From the NCBI RefSeq assembly GCF_017875465.1, contig NZ_JAGGMQ010000001.1:186001-250000 (forward strand): a DNA stretch of 64,000 nt, in the 5' to 3' direction. A program made the position numbers and the translations under genes. Source of the DNA: Winslowiella toletana. GTDB taxonomy: Bacteria > Pseudomonadota > Gammaproteobacteria > Enterobacterales > Enterobacteriaceae. This document shows, one piece after another, positions 42,747 to 53,111 of this stretch. The notes beneath the pieces are model-generated. The model was not told where the DNA came from, searched no databases, and worked only from the letters and a program-made list of their open reading frames with translations. Position 1 is the stretch's first letter. Every line of letters starts with the position of its first letter.

Positions 42747-42909
42747 CGTCTTGTCCTTCCGTGTTGCAGCCTCCCCGGCTGCCGATGGAGTCGAAGAATA
42801 CTCTCCTGCAACCAGGCTGTCGAGGCGATAACGGCTATCCCACGGCCTCAGGGCTTGCCAATTGCGCCAGTCTGCATTACTTTTTGCCGCAAAGCGGAAG
42901 GAGAACAAA

Positions 42910-43140
42910 ATGAGTCACAACCTGGCAATACTGTCGAAAGAAGAAAAAGATAAGATCAATGTCGATTTGGCTGCCGCAGGCGTAGCGTTTAAAGAACGTT
43001 ACAATATGCCGGTGATCGCCGAAGTGATGGAGCGTGAACAGCCAGAAGCCCTGCGCGAGTGGTTTCGTCAGCGTCTGACGCATTATCGTCAGGCTTCACT
43101 CAGTCTGTCGCGCTTGCCTTATGAACCGAAACAAAAATAA
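42910..43140 (+). CDS. holE: DNA polymerase III theta subunit
   Basis: 76 residues from [20 protein letters not shown] with a strong start site (cggaaggagaacaaa). It matches E. coli theta along its length ([32 protein letters not shown]). Theta binds and stabilises the epsilon proofreading subunit in the polymerase III core. Divergent from the yobA operon. Confidence 0.95.
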   Translation: MSHNLAILSKEEKDKINVDLAAAGVAFKERYNMPVIAEVMEREQPEALREWFRQRLTHYRQASLSLSRLPYEPKQK

Positions 43141-43213
43141 TGCGTTAACATCTTGAGATAAGTGCAAAATTGCGTTGATATAGCTGCTTTATTAAGTGAA
43201 TTCAGGAGCTAGC

Positions 43214-43957
43214 ATGCCACTCTGGAGTGTTGCCGCTGCGCAGTATGCTTCCCGCGCCCGCGATATTGACGCCAATATTTCCCACCACCTTCGCTGGATC
43301 GAGCACGCTGCCGCACAAGGTGTCGATCTGCTGCTGTTTCCCGAGCTGTCGCTGACCGGCTACGAGCTGGAAGCCGCGCCTGAACTCGCCATGTCTCCCA
43401 ATGATCCGCGGCTGGAATTGCTGGCCAGCGCGGCACGTAATCATCATATGACAGTGATCGTTGGCCTGCCGCTGCGCATGGATCATGCTCAACATATTGC
43501 GGCCATGAGTTTTTTGCCGGATGGCACCCGCCTCAGCTATGCCAAGCGTCAGCTACATGGTAGTGAACAGGCCTTTTTTGCGCCGGGCCACGGCGGCCCG
43601 TTATTTGGCGTGCCGACGCGTAATGTGGCGCTGGCGGTCTGTGCTGATATCGCCGTTGAACAGTTCGCCCGCGAAGCTGCCGAGGGCGGCGCTGACCTCT
43701 ATGCTGCCGGCGCGCTGCTTTCGGAACAGAGTTATGACAACGACTGCCAGCTTCTTGCCCGCTGGGCCACGGCTTACAACATGTCGGTGTTACTGGCCAA
43801 CCATGCGACGCCAGGCGGTGGCTACCAGTGTAATGGCGGCAGCGCATTCTGGGATGCCAACGGCAAGCAGGTGATACGCGCTGGCGACGGTGAGTTGTTA
43901 ATGATAGCCAGGCGCAATGCCGGGGGTTGGCAAGCCGAAGTCCATCCGTTAGGCTAG
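43214..43957 (+). CDS. yobB: Carbon-nitrogen hydrolase (nitrilase family) YobB
   Basis: 247 residues from MPLWSVAAAQYASRARDIDA; start site aggagctagc. The nitrilase triad is visible: Glu in LLFPELSLTGYE, Lys in SYAKRQLHG, and Cys in ALAVCADIA. The family hydrolyses amides or nitriles; the substrate is unknown. It lies between holE and exoX as in E. coli. Confidence 0.92.
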   Translation: MPLWSVAAAQYASRARDIDANISHHLRWIEHAAAQGVDLLLFPELSLTGYELEAAPELAMSPNDPRLELLASAARNHHMTVIVGLPLRMDHAQHIAAMSFLPDGTRLSYAKRQLHGSEQAFFAPGHGGPLFGVPTRNVALAVCADIAVEQFAREAAEGGADLYAAGALLSEQSYDNDCQLLARWATAYNMSVLLANHATPGGGYQCNGGSAFWDANGKQVIRAGDGELLMIARRNAGGWQAEVHPLG

Positions 43958-43984
43958 CGGCAATATTGGTCAGCAAGGTGAGTC

Positions 43985-44644
43985 ATGTTACGCGTTATTG
44001 ATACCGAAACCTGTGGTCTGCAGGGCGGCATTGTCGAAGTCGCCTCGGTGGATGTGGTTGATGGCCGGATTGTTAATCCAATGAGCGATCTGATTGCGCC
44101 GGACCGCCCTATCAGCCGTCAGGCGATGGCGATTCACCGGATTACTGAAGCGATGGTCAGCGGCAAGCCACCTGTTGAGCAGGCAATCGGTCGCTATCTG
44201 GGCAGCCGCTACTATGTGGCGCATAATGCCAGTTTTGACCGACGTATGCTGCCGGAGATGCAGGGCGACTGGATCTGTACCATGACACTCGCGCGTATCC
44301 TGTGGCCAGGACTGAAGTATGGCAACCAGGCGCTGCGCGAAACGTTGCAGCTGGATGTTACGCCCCCTGCCGGTCTGCATGCGCACCGTGCATTATATGA
44401 CTGCTACGTCACTGCCGCGCTGTTAATCCGCATTATGGAGACTTCCGGCTGGGATGCGGCGCAAATGGTCGAACGCATGCAGCGTAAAAGCAGCGGCGAC
44501 AGCTTTCCGTTTGGCAAATATCGTGGACAGAAAATTGCCGATGTGGCGAAACGCGATCCGGGTTATCTGCAGTGGATGCTGAAAAACATCCCGGATCTGA
44601 AAGCCGATCTGCGCAGCGCGATGCTGCGCCATCTGGCGGACTGA
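43985..44644 (+). CDS. exoX: Exodeoxyribonuclease X
   Basis: 219 residues. DEDDh exonuclease motifs: LRVIDTETCGLQGG (D-x-E), HNASFDRR, and HRALYDCYVT with the C-terminal His-Asp. Distributive 3'-5' exonuclease used in mismatch repair and UV repair. The C-terminal FPFGKYRGQKIADVAKRDPG is a conserved tail. Its stop codon abuts that of ptrB with no gap. Confidence 0.95.
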   Translation: MLRVIDTETCGLQGGIVEVASVDVVDGRIVNPMSDLIAPDRPISRQAMAIHRITEAMVSGKPPVEQAIGRYLGSRYYVAHNASFDRRMLPEMQGDWICTMTLARILWPGLKYGNQALRETLQLDVTPPAGLHAHRALYDCYVTAALLIRIMETSGWDAAQMVERMQRKSSGDSFPFGKYRGQKIADVAKRDPGYLQWMLKNIPDLKADLRSAMLRHLAD

Positions 44645-46708
44645 TTAGCTGGCGCTACCAGAAGTTAAGGTCTCCTGTGCCAGCCCGATCAGAAACGCAT
44701 ATTCCAGCGCCACCCCTTCATAGGCTTTAAAGCGACCGGATTTACCACCGTGGCCAGCATCCATATCGGTACACAACAGTAACAGGTTGTCGTCAGTTTT
44801 CAGCTCACGCAGTTTTGCCACCCACTTAGCCGGTTCCCAGTATTGCACCTGGGAATCATGCAGGCCGGTGGTCACCAGCAGATGCGGATAATCCTGCGCG
44901 CGCACATTATCGTATGGGCTGTACTGGCTGATATAGTGGTAATAAGCCTCATCATTTGGATTGCCCCACTCGTCATATTCACCGGTAGTCAGCGGGATCG
45001 ACTCATCCAGCATGGTGGTCACCACATCGACAAATGGCACCTGCGCCACCACGCCATGCCACAGCTGTGGCTCCCGGTTAAGCACCGCACCCATTAACAG
45101 TCCGCCCGCACTGCCGCCCATGGCATATAATCGCTGCGGATCGCCATGCCCTTGTGCCAGCAGTGCGTGGGTGACGTCGATGAAGTCATTAAAGGTGTTC
45201 AGTTTATTTAGCAGGCGGCCATCGTCGTACCACTGCTGACCCAGTTCGCCACCACCACGAATATGCGCGAGGGCAAAGACAAAGCCGCGGTCAAGCAGGC
45301 TGAGACGGCTGCCGCTAAAGTCGGCATCCATACTGCTGCCATAAGAGCCGTATCCATAAACCAGCAGCGGGTTTTTCCCCGGCTGATAGTGTTCGCGGTG
45401 ATAGACCAGCGACACCGGCACCTCAACGCCATCGCGCGCTTTCACCCACATATGTTCGCTGCGATATTTGCTGGCATCGAAGCCCTTCACTTCCGACTGC
45501 TTCAGCACCAGCCGTTCACCGCTGTCCATATCCAGCTCAAACAGCGTGGCAGGCGTGGTCATCGAAGAGTAACCATAGCGCAGCTTGCCAGTTTCCGGGG
45601 TCGGATTGTACGCCAGCCAGGTGACATACGCCGGATCGTCAAACGCGATGCCGAAGGTTTCGCCGCTTTGCCAGTTGATCTGGCGCAGACTGGTCAGCCC
45701 GCGCTGACGCTCTTCCAGCACCAGCCAGTCACGAAACAGCTGGAAGTCCTCCAGCACAATATGATCGCGCGGCTCGACTAGTGTCTCCCAGCGCGAGACA
45801 TCTTTATAGTCGGTACGATACAGGCCAAAATTTTTGCCTTCACGATTGGATCGCACATAAAAGTGGTGATTGTAGTGATCGAGGGTGTACTCGTGGTCTT
45901 TGCGGCGCGGACAGAACACCTGCGGTTCCGCCTCGGCATATTCACCATCCAGCAGCAGGATTTCACTGGTGGTGCTGCTGTTGAGCGCAATCAGAATAAA
46001 GTGCTCAGAGGTGGTTTTATGCACACTGACATAGAAGGTATCGTCCAGCTCTTCATACACCAGCTGGTCGGCGCTCTGCGGTTCGCCGATGGTGTGACGC
46101 CAGACCTGATACGGCAGCAGCGTCTTTTTATGTTTCAGCACATAGTAGAGCGTGCGTGAATCATTGGCCCAGACAAAGCTGGATGAGACATCCTCCAGCA
46201 CTTCCGGATACCAGCTGCCGCTGCTGAGATTGCGAAAACGAATACCGTAGATCCGACGTGAAAGGAAATCTTCCGCCAGCGCCATAATCTGGTTATCCGG
46301 ACTGATATCCAGTGCCCCCATGGTATAGAACTCACTGTGTGAAGCGCGCTGATTGGCATCGAGCAGCGTTTCCCACACTTCCGGCGTGTCGCTGTCGGCA
46401 GGCTGGCGGGTGTAGATCGGATATTCATTGCCGGTTTCATAACGCCGCTGGTAGCGAAAACCATGCTTCACATAGGGAACAGAGTGGTCCTGTTGCGGGA
46501 TACGTCCCACCATCTCCTGCAACAACCGCTCCTGCAGCGCCTGTTGTGATGCCATCACCTGCTTGCCGTAGTCGTTTTCAGCATGCAGATAATCCAGCAC
46601 CGCCGGATCTTCGCGCTCATCGTCGCGCAACCAGTAGTAGTCATCCTGACGGCTTTCACCGTGGAGGGTCATGATATGGGGAATTTTTTTAGCTTTTGGC
46701 GGAATCAT
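44645..46708 (-). CDS. ptrB: Oligopeptidase B
   Basis: 687 residues, full length for OpdB/PtrB. N-terminal beta-propeller, then an alpha/beta hydrolase domain with the nucleophile in [11 protein letters not shown], Asp in [13 protein letters not shown] and His in [10 protein letters not shown]. It cuts short peptides after Lys/Arg in the cytoplasm. The start [17 protein letters not shown] agrees with relatives. Convergent with exoX. Confidence 0.96.
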   Translation of the reverse strand: MIPPKAKKIPHIMTLHGESRQDDYYWLRDDEREDPAVLDYLHAENDYGKQVMASQQALQERLLQEMVGRIPQQDHSVPYVKHGFRYQRRYETGNEYPIYTRQPADSDTPEVWETLLDANQRASHSEFYTMGALDISPDNQIMALAEDFLSRRIYGIRFRNLSSGSWYPEVLEDVSSSFVWANDSRTLYYVLKHKKTLLPYQVWRHTIGEPQSADQLVYEELDDTFYVSVHKTTSEHFILIALNSSTTSEILLLDGEYAEAEPQVFCPRRKDHEYTLDHYNHHFYVRSNREGKNFGLYRTDYKDVSRWETLVEPRDHIVLEDFQLFRDWLVLEERQRGLTSLRQINWQSGETFGIAFDDPAYVTWLAYNPTPETGKLRYGYSSMTTPATLFELDMDSGERLVLKQSEVKGFDASKYRSEHMWVKARDGVEVPVSLVYHREHYQPGKNPLLVYGYGSYGSSMDADFSGSRLSLLDRGFVFALAHIRGGGELGQQWYDDGRLLNKLNTFNDFIDVTHALLAQGHGDPQRLYAMGGSAGGLLMGAVLNREPQLWHGVVAQVPFVDVVTTMLDESIPLTTGEYDEWGNPNDEAYYHYISQYSPYDNVRAQDYPHLLVTTGLHDSQVQYWEPAKWVAKLRELKTDDNLLLLCTDMDAGHGGKSGRFKAYEGVALEYAFLIGLAQETLTSGSAS

Positions 46709-46834
46709 AGAACGTTAACACCATTAAGACAGATTATCTTAAGGGTGGCAGCTAACTCGATGATTGCCAAGTGCTAAACCGCAAGAAAATAGTGGGAAGG
46801 ATCGTACCAGGCCAGCTTGCGCCGGCCCGGTTAA

Positions 46835-47494
46835 TTATGCGGTGAGCTTTTTTTTCTCTTCACGAATATCATTTTCAATACCGTCACGCACATCCTGGGG
46901 GATTTTCAGCGCGTCGCCCAGCGCCTGCAAGTAGCTGCGCTCCATAAAGTGGTCGACATCAATTACCGCATTGCTCAGGAAGTAGAGTTCCAGCGCTTCT
47001 TCTTCATTTTTAATATCACGGGCCAGCAGCTGGGGATCCAGCGGCTGATCGATCGCCTGCTGAATCAGCTTTTCACCCTGCGCGCCAAGACCGAGCTGGT
47101 GGACATTCTGTTCAATCGACTTACGCTCTTCACCGTCAATATGGCCGTCGCTTTTAGCGGCAAACACCAGCGCAGTCAGTAAGCGTGCGGCACGGGCATC
47201 CACCGGGCTTTCACTCTGGCCGAACTGCGGCTCATTGCTGTGTGTTTCGCTGACGCGCTGCTTGTACTTATTCCACAGCACGGTGCCTGCTACCGCCCCA
47301 CCACCGATAATCAGGGCATTTTTACCGAATTTGGTCAGCAGACTGCGCGATGACTTATTGGCAATCAGTAATCCCGCCAGACCGCCGAGCGCACCTGGCG
47401 CCAGCATCTTGCTCAGGCCTTCGCTCCCTCCCTTGCCTGCGCTGCTTTTACTATTGCCTAAAACGGATTGAATTTGCTGTAGCCAGTTGCTCAT
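46835..47494 (-). CDS. yebE: DUF533 inner-membrane protein YebE
   Basis: 219 residues with one hydrophobic, Gly-rich segment ([15 protein letters not shown]) and a soluble C-terminal TerB-like helical domain ([26 protein letters not shown] split over the helix pair). The DGHIDGEE motif suggests metal binding. In E. coli yebE is a Cpx-regulated envelope-stress gene. Function unknown. Confidence 0.92.
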   Translation of the reverse strand: MSNWLQQIQSVLGNSKSSAGKGGSEGLSKMLAPGALGGLAGLLIANKSSRSLLTKFGKNALIIGGGAVAGTVLWNKYKQRVSETHSNEPQFGQSESPVDARAARLLTALVFAAKSDGHIDGEERKSIEQNVHQLGLGAQGEKLIQQAIDQPLDPQLLARDIKNEEEALELYFLSNAVIDVDHFMERSYLQALGDALKIPQDVRDGIENDIREEKKKLTA

Positions 47495-47600
47495 CTCTTT
47501 TCCTTCAAAAAATGCGATGAGTTTCAGAGTAGAGGAACGGGCGTCAAGAAGCGTAAGGAGAAGAAAAGACGGGAAAACATTGTCTTCCCATCGGGCAGCA

Positions 47601-47948
47601 TCAGGCCGCTTTTACCGCGCGCATCGGTTTGCTTTTACCCTGCTCGCTGTCGGCAACGCTTTCATCTGCGACTGCGCTGTCATCGCCAACCGTGGCATTA
47701 TCAGCAGTCACTTCCGGCATTTTGCTGGTGCGCAGGATATGCTGCACCGCATCCTTGTTTTCAGCAAGATACATGCCCAGCGCTTCGAGCTGATGCTCTT
47801 CCAGCCCGGTATTACTGGTTACCAGCCAGTCGGAGAAGACTTCCGCCATATCAAGCATCTTGTCATATGCATCCGCTTCTTTTTTGCTGGCAAACGTCAT
47901 CTTTTCCTCACCTTTTCTGACAACGACATATTTTACTTCAACAGCCAT
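47601..47948 (-). CDS. yebG: DNA-damage-inducible protein YebG
   Basis: 115 residues from [20 protein letters not shown]. The first 75 residues are the conserved YebG core; the acidic/polar tail is variable. A LexA box lies 17 bases before the ATG, so it is an SOS gene as in E. coli. Its role is unknown. It is divergent from purT. Confidence 0.93.
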   Translation of the reverse strand: MAVEVKYVVVRKGEEKMTFASKKEADAYDKMLDMAEVFSDWLVTSNTGLEEHQLEALGMYLAENKDAVQHILRTSKMPEVTADNATVGDDSAVADESVADSEQGKSKPMRAVKAA

Positions 47949-47964
47949 AATTTTTGCCTCAGCT

Positions 47965-47984
47965 ACCTGTGTTTATATCCAGTA
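47965..47984. promoter_or_regulatory. LexA box of yebG
   Basis: ACCTGTGTTTATATCCAGTA keeps the CTG-N10-CAG core with an AT-rich centre. It lies just upstream of the yebG ATG on the minus strand. Confidence 0.75.
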
Positions 47985-48028
47985 TATCAGCCGATTTTTT
48001 TGTAAGCAAGCGGGCAAAGCAGATGCCT

Positions 48029-48044
48029 GCGCAATCGTTTTCGT
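48029..48044. promoter_or_regulatory. PurR operator of purT
   Basis: GCGCAATCGTTTTCGT matches the PurR consensus ANGCAANCGNTTNCNT at all but the first fixed base and lies 43 bases upstream of the purT start. Confidence 0.75.
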
Positions 48045-48086
48045 TTATACTGCGCGCGAATTTTTCATCTCTATCAGGTAGGAAAT

Positions 48087-49265
48087 ATGTCGACTCTTGG
48101 AACCGCGCTGCGCCCTGCGGCAACTCGCGTGATGCTTTTAGGTTCAGGTGAACTGGGTAAAGAAGTGGCGATTGAGTGTCAGCGCTTAGGCGTTGAAGTG
48201 ATTGCCGTCGATCGCTATGCCGATGCACCGGCTATGCACGTCGCTCATCGCAGCCATGTGATTAACATGCTGGATGGCGAAGCGCTGAAGGCGCTGGTTG
48301 CGCAAGAGCGTCCTGACTATATCGTGCCGGAAATCGAAGCGATTGCCACTGATATGCTGATCGAGCTGGAAAAACAGGGCCAGCGCGTGGTGCCGACCGC
48401 CCGTGCTGCGCGTCTGACCATGAACCGCGAAGGCATCCGTCGTCTGGCGGCGGAAGAGCTGGCGCTGCCAACCTCCAGCTACCGTTTTGCCGACAGTAAA
48501 GAGGCTTTTCTGCAAGCCGCCGGGGAGATTGGTTTCCCGTGCATCGTGAAACCGGTGATGAGTTCATCCGGTAAAGGTCAGAGCTTTATTCGCACAGCCT
48601 CACAGCTGGATCACGCCTGGGATTACGCGCAACAAGGCGGACGAGCCGGTGCGGGTCGGGTGATTGTTGAAGGCGTGGTTAACTTTGATTTCGAAATTAC
48701 CCTGCTGACCATCAGCGCCGCAGATGGCATTCACTTCTGCGCGCCAATTGGCCATCGTCAGGAAGATGGCGACTATCGCGAATCCTGGCAGCCACAGCAG
48801 ATGAGCGATCTGGCGCTGCAACGTGCCGAAGAGATCGCGCGTAAAGTGGTGAGTGCGCTCGGCGGTCACGGCCTGTTCGGCGTTGAGCTGTTTGTCTGTG
48901 GTGATGAGGTGGTGTTCAGTGAAGTGTCACCTCGTCCGCACGATACCGGCATGGTGACACTGATCTCACAGGACCTGTCTGAGTTTGCCCTGCATGTGCG
49001 CGCCTTCCTCGGTCTGCCAGTGGGTGGCATCCGCCAGTACGGTCCGGCGGCTTCGGCGGTGATCCTGCCTGAGCTGGACAGCGATAACGTGCAGTTTAGC
49101 GGTGTGCCTGCGGCACTGGGCGCGGGTCTGCAACTGCGCCTGTTCGGTAAGCCGGAGATCCGTGGTCAGCGCCGTTTAGGTGTGGCGCTGGCGACCGGCG
49201 ACAGCATTGATGACGCCGTAGCACGCGCTGTCGCCTGTGCTGCCAGCGTGAAAGTTAGCGGCTAA
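48087..49265 (+). CDS. purT: Formate-dependent GAR transformylase
   Basis: 392 residues. ATP-grasp protein: [20 protein letters not shown] nucleotide/GAR binding at the N-terminus, [18 protein letters not shown]-loop, and [25 protein letters not shown] metal/active site. It makes formyl-GAR from formate, ATP and GAR in purine synthesis. A PurR box lies upstream. The start [10 protein letters not shown] and start site ggtaggaaat are clear. Confidence 0.97.
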   Translation: MSTLGTALRPAATRVMLLGSGELGKEVAIECQRLGVEVIAVDRYADAPAMHVAHRSHVINMLDGEALKALVAQERPDYIVPEIEAIATDMLIELEKQGQRVVPTARAARLTMNREGIRRLAAEELALPTSSYRFADSKEAFLQAAGEIGFPCIVKPVMSSSGKGQSFIRTASQLDHAWDYAQQGGRAGAGRVIVEGVVNFDFEITLLTISAADGIHFCAPIGHRQEDGDYRESWQPQQMSDLALQRAEEIARKVVSALGGHGLFGVELFVCGDEVVFSEVSPRPHDTGMVTLISQDLSEFALHVRAFLGLPVGGIRQYGPAASAVILPELDSDNVQFSGVPAALGAGLQLRLFGKPEIRGQRRLGVALATGDSIDDAVARAVACAASVKVSG

Positions 49266-49292
49266 AAAAAGGGGAGCCGGTAACGGCTCCCC
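49264..49292 (-). terminator. Terminator between purT and eda
   Basis: GGGGAGCC, six-base loop, GGCTCCCC. On the minus strand it is followed by seven T residues, so it ends eda transcription; it overlaps the purT stop region and may work both ways. Confidence 0.85.
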
Positions 49293-49315
49293 TGCAATAT
49301 TTCAGAGATTAATGA

Positions 49316-49954
49316 TTAACGCGCGCCAGCCACCGCTTCACGCGCCAGTTCGGTAATCCGCGCATAATCGCCCGCTTCCAGCGCATCTGCTGGCACCAGC
49401 CACGAACCGCCAATGCACAGCACGCTTTTCAGCGCCAGATAATCACGATAATTGCTCAGTGAAATGCCGCCGGTTGGGCAGAAACGCACCTGCGGGAAAG
49501 GTCCGCCAATCGCCTGCAGGGCTTTTACGCCGCCGTTGGCTTCCGCCGGGAAGAATTTAAATTCACGCAGACCGTACTGCATGCCGAGCATCAGTTCGGA
49601 CACCGTACTGATCCCCGGAATCAATGGAATCTGCCCTTCAACCGCCGCCTTCAGCAGCGATTCGGTCAGCCCCGGGCTGATGACAAATTCTGCTCCGGCT
49701 TCGGTCACTTCCGCCAGCTGCTGGGTATTCAGCACCGTACCGGCGCCAACAATTGCTTCCGGCACTTCCCTGATAATCGCGCGCAGTGCATCCATCGCCA
49801 CGGGTGTACGCAGGGTCACTTCCAGCACACGCACACCGCCAGCAACCAGCGCCTTTGCCATCGGAACCGCATGCTCCAGTTTATTGACCACAATCACCGG
49901 CACCACAGGCCCGGTTGTCAAAATCTGTTCAGCACTCGTTTTCCAGTTCTTCAT
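49316..49954 (-). CDS. eda: KHG/KDPG aldolase
   Basis: 212 residues from [20 protein letters not shown], matching E. coli Eda; the open frame upstream (to 50047) is not conserved. The Schiff-base Lys is in [13 protein letters not shown] and the Glu in VLEVTLRTP. It splits KDPG to pyruvate and glyceraldehyde 3-phosphate, and also KHG. In E. coli edd lies between zwf and eda; here eda is followed upstream directly by zwf, so an Entner-Doudoroff dehydratase is not encoded at this locus. Confidence 0.95.
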   Translation of the reverse strand: MKNWKTSAEQILTTGPVVPVIVVNKLEHAVPMAKALVAGGVRVLEVTLRTPVAMDALRAIIREVPEAIVGAGTVLNTQQLAEVTEAGAEFVISPGLTESLLKAAVEGQIPLIPGISTVSELMLGMQYGLREFKFFPAEANGGVKALQAIGGPFPQVRFCPTGGISLSNYRDYLALKSVLCIGGSWLVPADALEAGDYARITELAREAVAGAR

Positions 49955-50137
49955 TACTGTCTGTCTCCCGATCGGGCCGCTCAGCATTACGGTGGCTGCA
50001 GCTGGCAAAAGTGACGCGCATCCGGCGCCAGGAAAGTTATCGCGCATCTACCATACATGATTTCTCTGCACAGCGTCCATGCGCTAACGCAATTTTTAAA
50101 ACTGCGGTTCATTTTACGCTATGGCCGATGAGTGCCA

Positions 50138-50163
50138 TAAAAAAACCCGCTTACGCGGGTTTA
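50138..50163 (-). terminator. Terminator of zwf
   Basis: Minus strand: AAACCCGC GTAA GCGGGTTT followed by a T run (plus strand AAAAAAA at 50139-50145). It lies 16 bases after the zwf stop. Confidence 0.88.
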
Positions 50164-50178
50164 GTCTGAGGTTATCAA

Positions 50179-51654
50179 TTACTCGAACTCGTTCCAGGAA
50201 CGGCCATCGCGGGTAATCATCGCCACGGAAGCCACCGGGCCCCAGGTGCCAGCCTGATAAGGCTTCGGCGCTTCGTTATCCGCAGCCCAGGCATCCATAA
50301 TCGAGTCGACCCATTTCCATGCCTCTTCAACTTCATCACGGCGCACAAACAGCGCCTGAATGCCGCGCATGGTTTCCAGCAACAGACGCTCGTAAGCATC
50401 GGCCAGGTGCGACTGGTTAAAGGTTTCGGAGTAGCTCAGATCCAGCTTGGTCGTCTGCAGATTGTGTTTATGATCAAGGCCTGGCACTTTATTCAGAATC
50501 TGAATATCCACACCTTCGTCTGGCTGCAGGCGGATGGTCAGTTTGTTCTGTGGCAGCTCCTGCCAGGACTCTTTAAACAGGTTCAGCGCCGGGTTCTTAA
50601 AGTACACCACCACTTCCGAACATTTGGTTGGCAGACGTTTACCGGTACGCAGGTAGAACGGCACACCAGCCCAACGCCAGTCATCGATATCCACACGGAT
50701 TGAGACAAAGGATTCGGTATTACTGGATTTGTTGGCGCCCTCTTCTTCCAGATAGCCCGGCACTTTTTTACCCTGCACAAAACCGGCGGTGTACTGACCA
50801 CGTACGGTTTTATCGCGCACATTGCTGTGATCGATACGGCGCAGCGAACGCAGCACTTTGACTTTTTCATCACGAATGCGGTCGGCTGAGAGATCGGCCG
50901 GTGGCGACATGGCAATCATAGTCAGAATCTGCAACAGATGGTTCTGAATCATATCGCGCATCTGACCGGCCTGATCGAAGTAACCCCAACGGCCTTCGAT
51001 ACCCACCTCTTCCGCCACGGTGATCTGCACGTGGTCGATGGTGCGGTTGTCCCAGTTAGAGGCGAACAGTGAGTTGGCGAAACGCAGCGCCAGCAGGTTC
51101 AGCACCGTCTCTTTACCCAGGTAGTGGTCAATACGGAACACCTGGCACTCTTCGAAGTACTCGCCCACCTGATCATTGATTTCACGTGAGGTGGCAAGTG
51201 AGGTGCCCAGCGGTTTTTCCATCACCACGCGCGCCGGCATGGCGTTCAGTTTAGCCTGACCAAGACCTTTGCAGATCGCGCCGAAGGTGCTTGGCGGCAT
51301 AGCGAAGTAGTTGATGGTAACGCGATTTTTCTGATCCAGCATCTTGCCCAGTTTCGGGAAGTGGGAGGAATCATTGACATCAAGGTTACAGAAATCGAGG
51401 CGGCTGCTCAGTTTGTCCCAAAGCGCTTCGTCGATTTTCTCTTTCATGAAGGTTTCCAGCGCTTCACGAATCACCTTGGTGTAGGCAGCTTTATCCCAGT
51501 CAGCGCGTCCGACCCCGATAATGCGCGAGTCTTCATGAATCTGTCCGGCTTTTTCCAGCTGGTACAGGGAAGGCAACAGTTTCCGGCGTGCAAGATCGCC
51601 TTTGGCACCGAAAATAACCAGATCGCACGCCTGGGCTGTTTGTGTTACCGCCAT
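50179..51654 (-). CDS. zwf: Glucose-6-phosphate 1-dehydrogenase
   Basis: 491 residues from [24 protein letters not shown] (start site acgaggaga). GAKGDLA is the NADP-binding turn and RIDHYLGKE holds the catalytic Asp-His and substrate Lys. First enzyme of the oxidative pentose phosphate pathway. Divergent from hexR over a 387-bp region with a likely HexR site. The reading frame is open 45 codons further upstream but without a start site. Confidence 0.97.
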   Translation of the reverse strand: MAVTQTAQACDLVIFGAKGDLARRKLLPSLYQLEKAGQIHEDSRIIGVGRADWDKAAYTKVIREALETFMKEKIDEALWDKLSSRLDFCNLDVNDSSHFPKLGKMLDQKNRVTINYFAMPPSTFGAICKGLGQAKLNAMPARVVMEKPLGTSLATSREINDQVGEYFEECQVFRIDHYLGKETVLNLLALRFANSLFASNWDNRTIDHVQITVAEEVGIEGRWGYFDQAGQMRDMIQNHLLQILTMIAMSPPADLSADRIRDEKVKVLRSLRRIDHSNVRDKTVRGQYTAGFVQGKKVPGYLEEEGANKSSNTESFVSIRVDIDDWRWAGVPFYLRTGKRLPTKCSEVVVYFKNPALNLFKESWQELPQNKLTIRLQPDEGVDIQILNKVPGLDHKHNLQTTKLDLSYSETFNQSHLADAYERLLLETMRGIQALFVRRDEVEEAWKWVDSIMDAWAADNEAPKPYQAGTWGPVASVAMITRDGRSWNEFE

Positions 51655-51716
51655 TTTAATCTCCTCGTTGCAGGATGAATCTGACCTGCGGGTTCCGTAA
51701 TCAGTCAGATTCTTAT

Positions 51717-51731
51717 TGTAATTTTCTTTCA
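51717..51731. promoter_or_regulatory. Likely HexR operator of zwf
   Basis: TGTAATTTTCTTTCA matches 11 of 15 bases of the HexR palindrome TGTAATTAAATTACA, in the zwf-hexR intergenic region, 63 bases upstream of the zwf start. Confidence 0.5.
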
Positions 51732-52041
51732 ATACAATGTACTTCTTTTGGCTATTGCGCGTAAACCGGCGCAGTGTCCGCCAGGGCAATGTATTTACCG
51801 CTATTCAATTTAACGGCTGTTATAATCAACAAGTACGTCAGTTTGTGCGTAATTTTTCGACTTTTTTGTTACTGTTTTACAGTAATGAAAATCAGACCCA
51901 GCTCAAACTCTGGCAAAAAATGTCTGTTTCGCCCGCGATGGCTCTGCCCGCCGTCTGCTACGGCATTGTATATTCTCTACAAATCGACATCGATTTCTCC
52001 TTTGAATGAAATCGTCAGAATTGATGAGTGGTCATCAGCCT

Positions 52042-52911
52042 ATGAATATGCTGGAAAAAATTCACACTTTCCTCGAACAACTTAGCAAATCTGAGCGCAA
52101 AGTCGCCGATGTGATCCTTGCTGCGCCACAAACCGCGATTCACTCCAGCATTGCCCTGCTGGCACGCGCCGCAGAGGTAAGCGAACCCACGGTTAATCGT
52201 TTCTGCCATCGCATGGAAACCAAAGGCTTTCCTGATTTTAAACTACAACTGGCGCAAAGTCTGGCCACCGGCACTCCGTATGTCAGTCGTCATGTCGCCG
52301 AAGATGACAGCGCCGAAGCCTATACGGCAAAGATTTTCGAATCGGCGATGGCCGGTCTCGATCAGGTGCGCCAGCATCTGGATATCAGCGCCATTAACCG
52401 CGCTGTCGATATGCTGACCCAGGCGAAAAAGATCGCCTTTTTCGGTTTAGGCGCCTCGGCTGCGGTGGCACACGATGCGATGAATAAATTTTTCCGCTTC
52501 AATGTTCCCGTCATCTATTCCGATGATATTGTGATGCAGCGCATGAGCTGCATGAACAGCGCAGAAGGTGACGTAATGGTGCTGATTTCTCACACCGGCC
52601 GCACCAAAAATTTAGTCGAACTGGCGCAGCTTGCACGGGAAAATGATGCCACGGTGCTGGCGATTACCTCGCCGCACTCGCCGCTGGCGCTGGAAGCCAC
52701 GCTGGCGCTGACGCTGGATGTTCCGGAAGATACCGATATTTATATGCCAATGGTGTCGCGTCTGGCGCAGTTGGCGCTGATTGATGTGCTGGCCACCGGT
52801 TTTACCTTACGCCGCGGGCCAAAATTCAGAGATAACCTGAAGCGCGTCAAAGAAGGTTTGAAAGAATCGCGTTTAGATAAGGACGCGACGATAACTCTCT
52901 TTCCGCGATAG
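52042..52911 (+). CDS. hexR: Carbon metabolism regulator HexR
   Basis: 289 residues from MNMLEKIHTFLEQLSKSERK. RpiR family: N-terminal helix-turn-helix (IALLARAAEVSEPTVNRFC) and C-terminal SIS sugar-phosphate domain (IAFFGLGASAAVAHDAM, VLISHTGRTKNLVELA). KDPG relieves its repression of zwf and other central-carbon genes. Very close to E. coli HexR. Codons 52006-52041 in frame precede it but lack conservation. Confidence 0.96.
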   Translation: MNMLEKIHTFLEQLSKSERKVADVILAAPQTAIHSSIALLARAAEVSEPTVNRFCHRMETKGFPDFKLQLAQSLATGTPYVSRHVAEDDSAEAYTAKIFESAMAGLDQVRQHLDISAINRAVDMLTQAKKIAFFGLGASAAVAHDAMNKFFRFNVPVIYSDDIVMQRMSCMNSAEGDVMVLISHTGRTKNLVELAQLARENDATVLAITSPHSPLALEATLALTLDVPEDTDIYMPMVSRLAQLALIDVLATGFTLRRGPKFRDNLKRVKEGLKESRLDKDATITLFPR

Positions 52912-53111
52912 CCTGCGGTTACTCGCCATGTAATTAGATCGCATGCAACGGCGATTTGTTATATAAATGTTATATAAAATATAGCTATTGCAGTCAGGCA
53001 TGCAGCACAGCAGCATCAGGGCAGAAACCGCTGTAGCCAGTGCTCCCAGGGGCATAAAGAATTCACTGTGATTGCAATGGCAACACCACGTTAAAGTCAA
53101 CGGAGTCCTAC

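Noticed and set aside
51869..51885. Palindrome TTACTGTTTTACAGTAA before hexR as a LexA box
   Set aside because: The spacing is CTG-N5-CAG, not CTG-N10-CAG, so LexA would not bind. It may be a HexR or other regulator site, but the match is not good enough to name.
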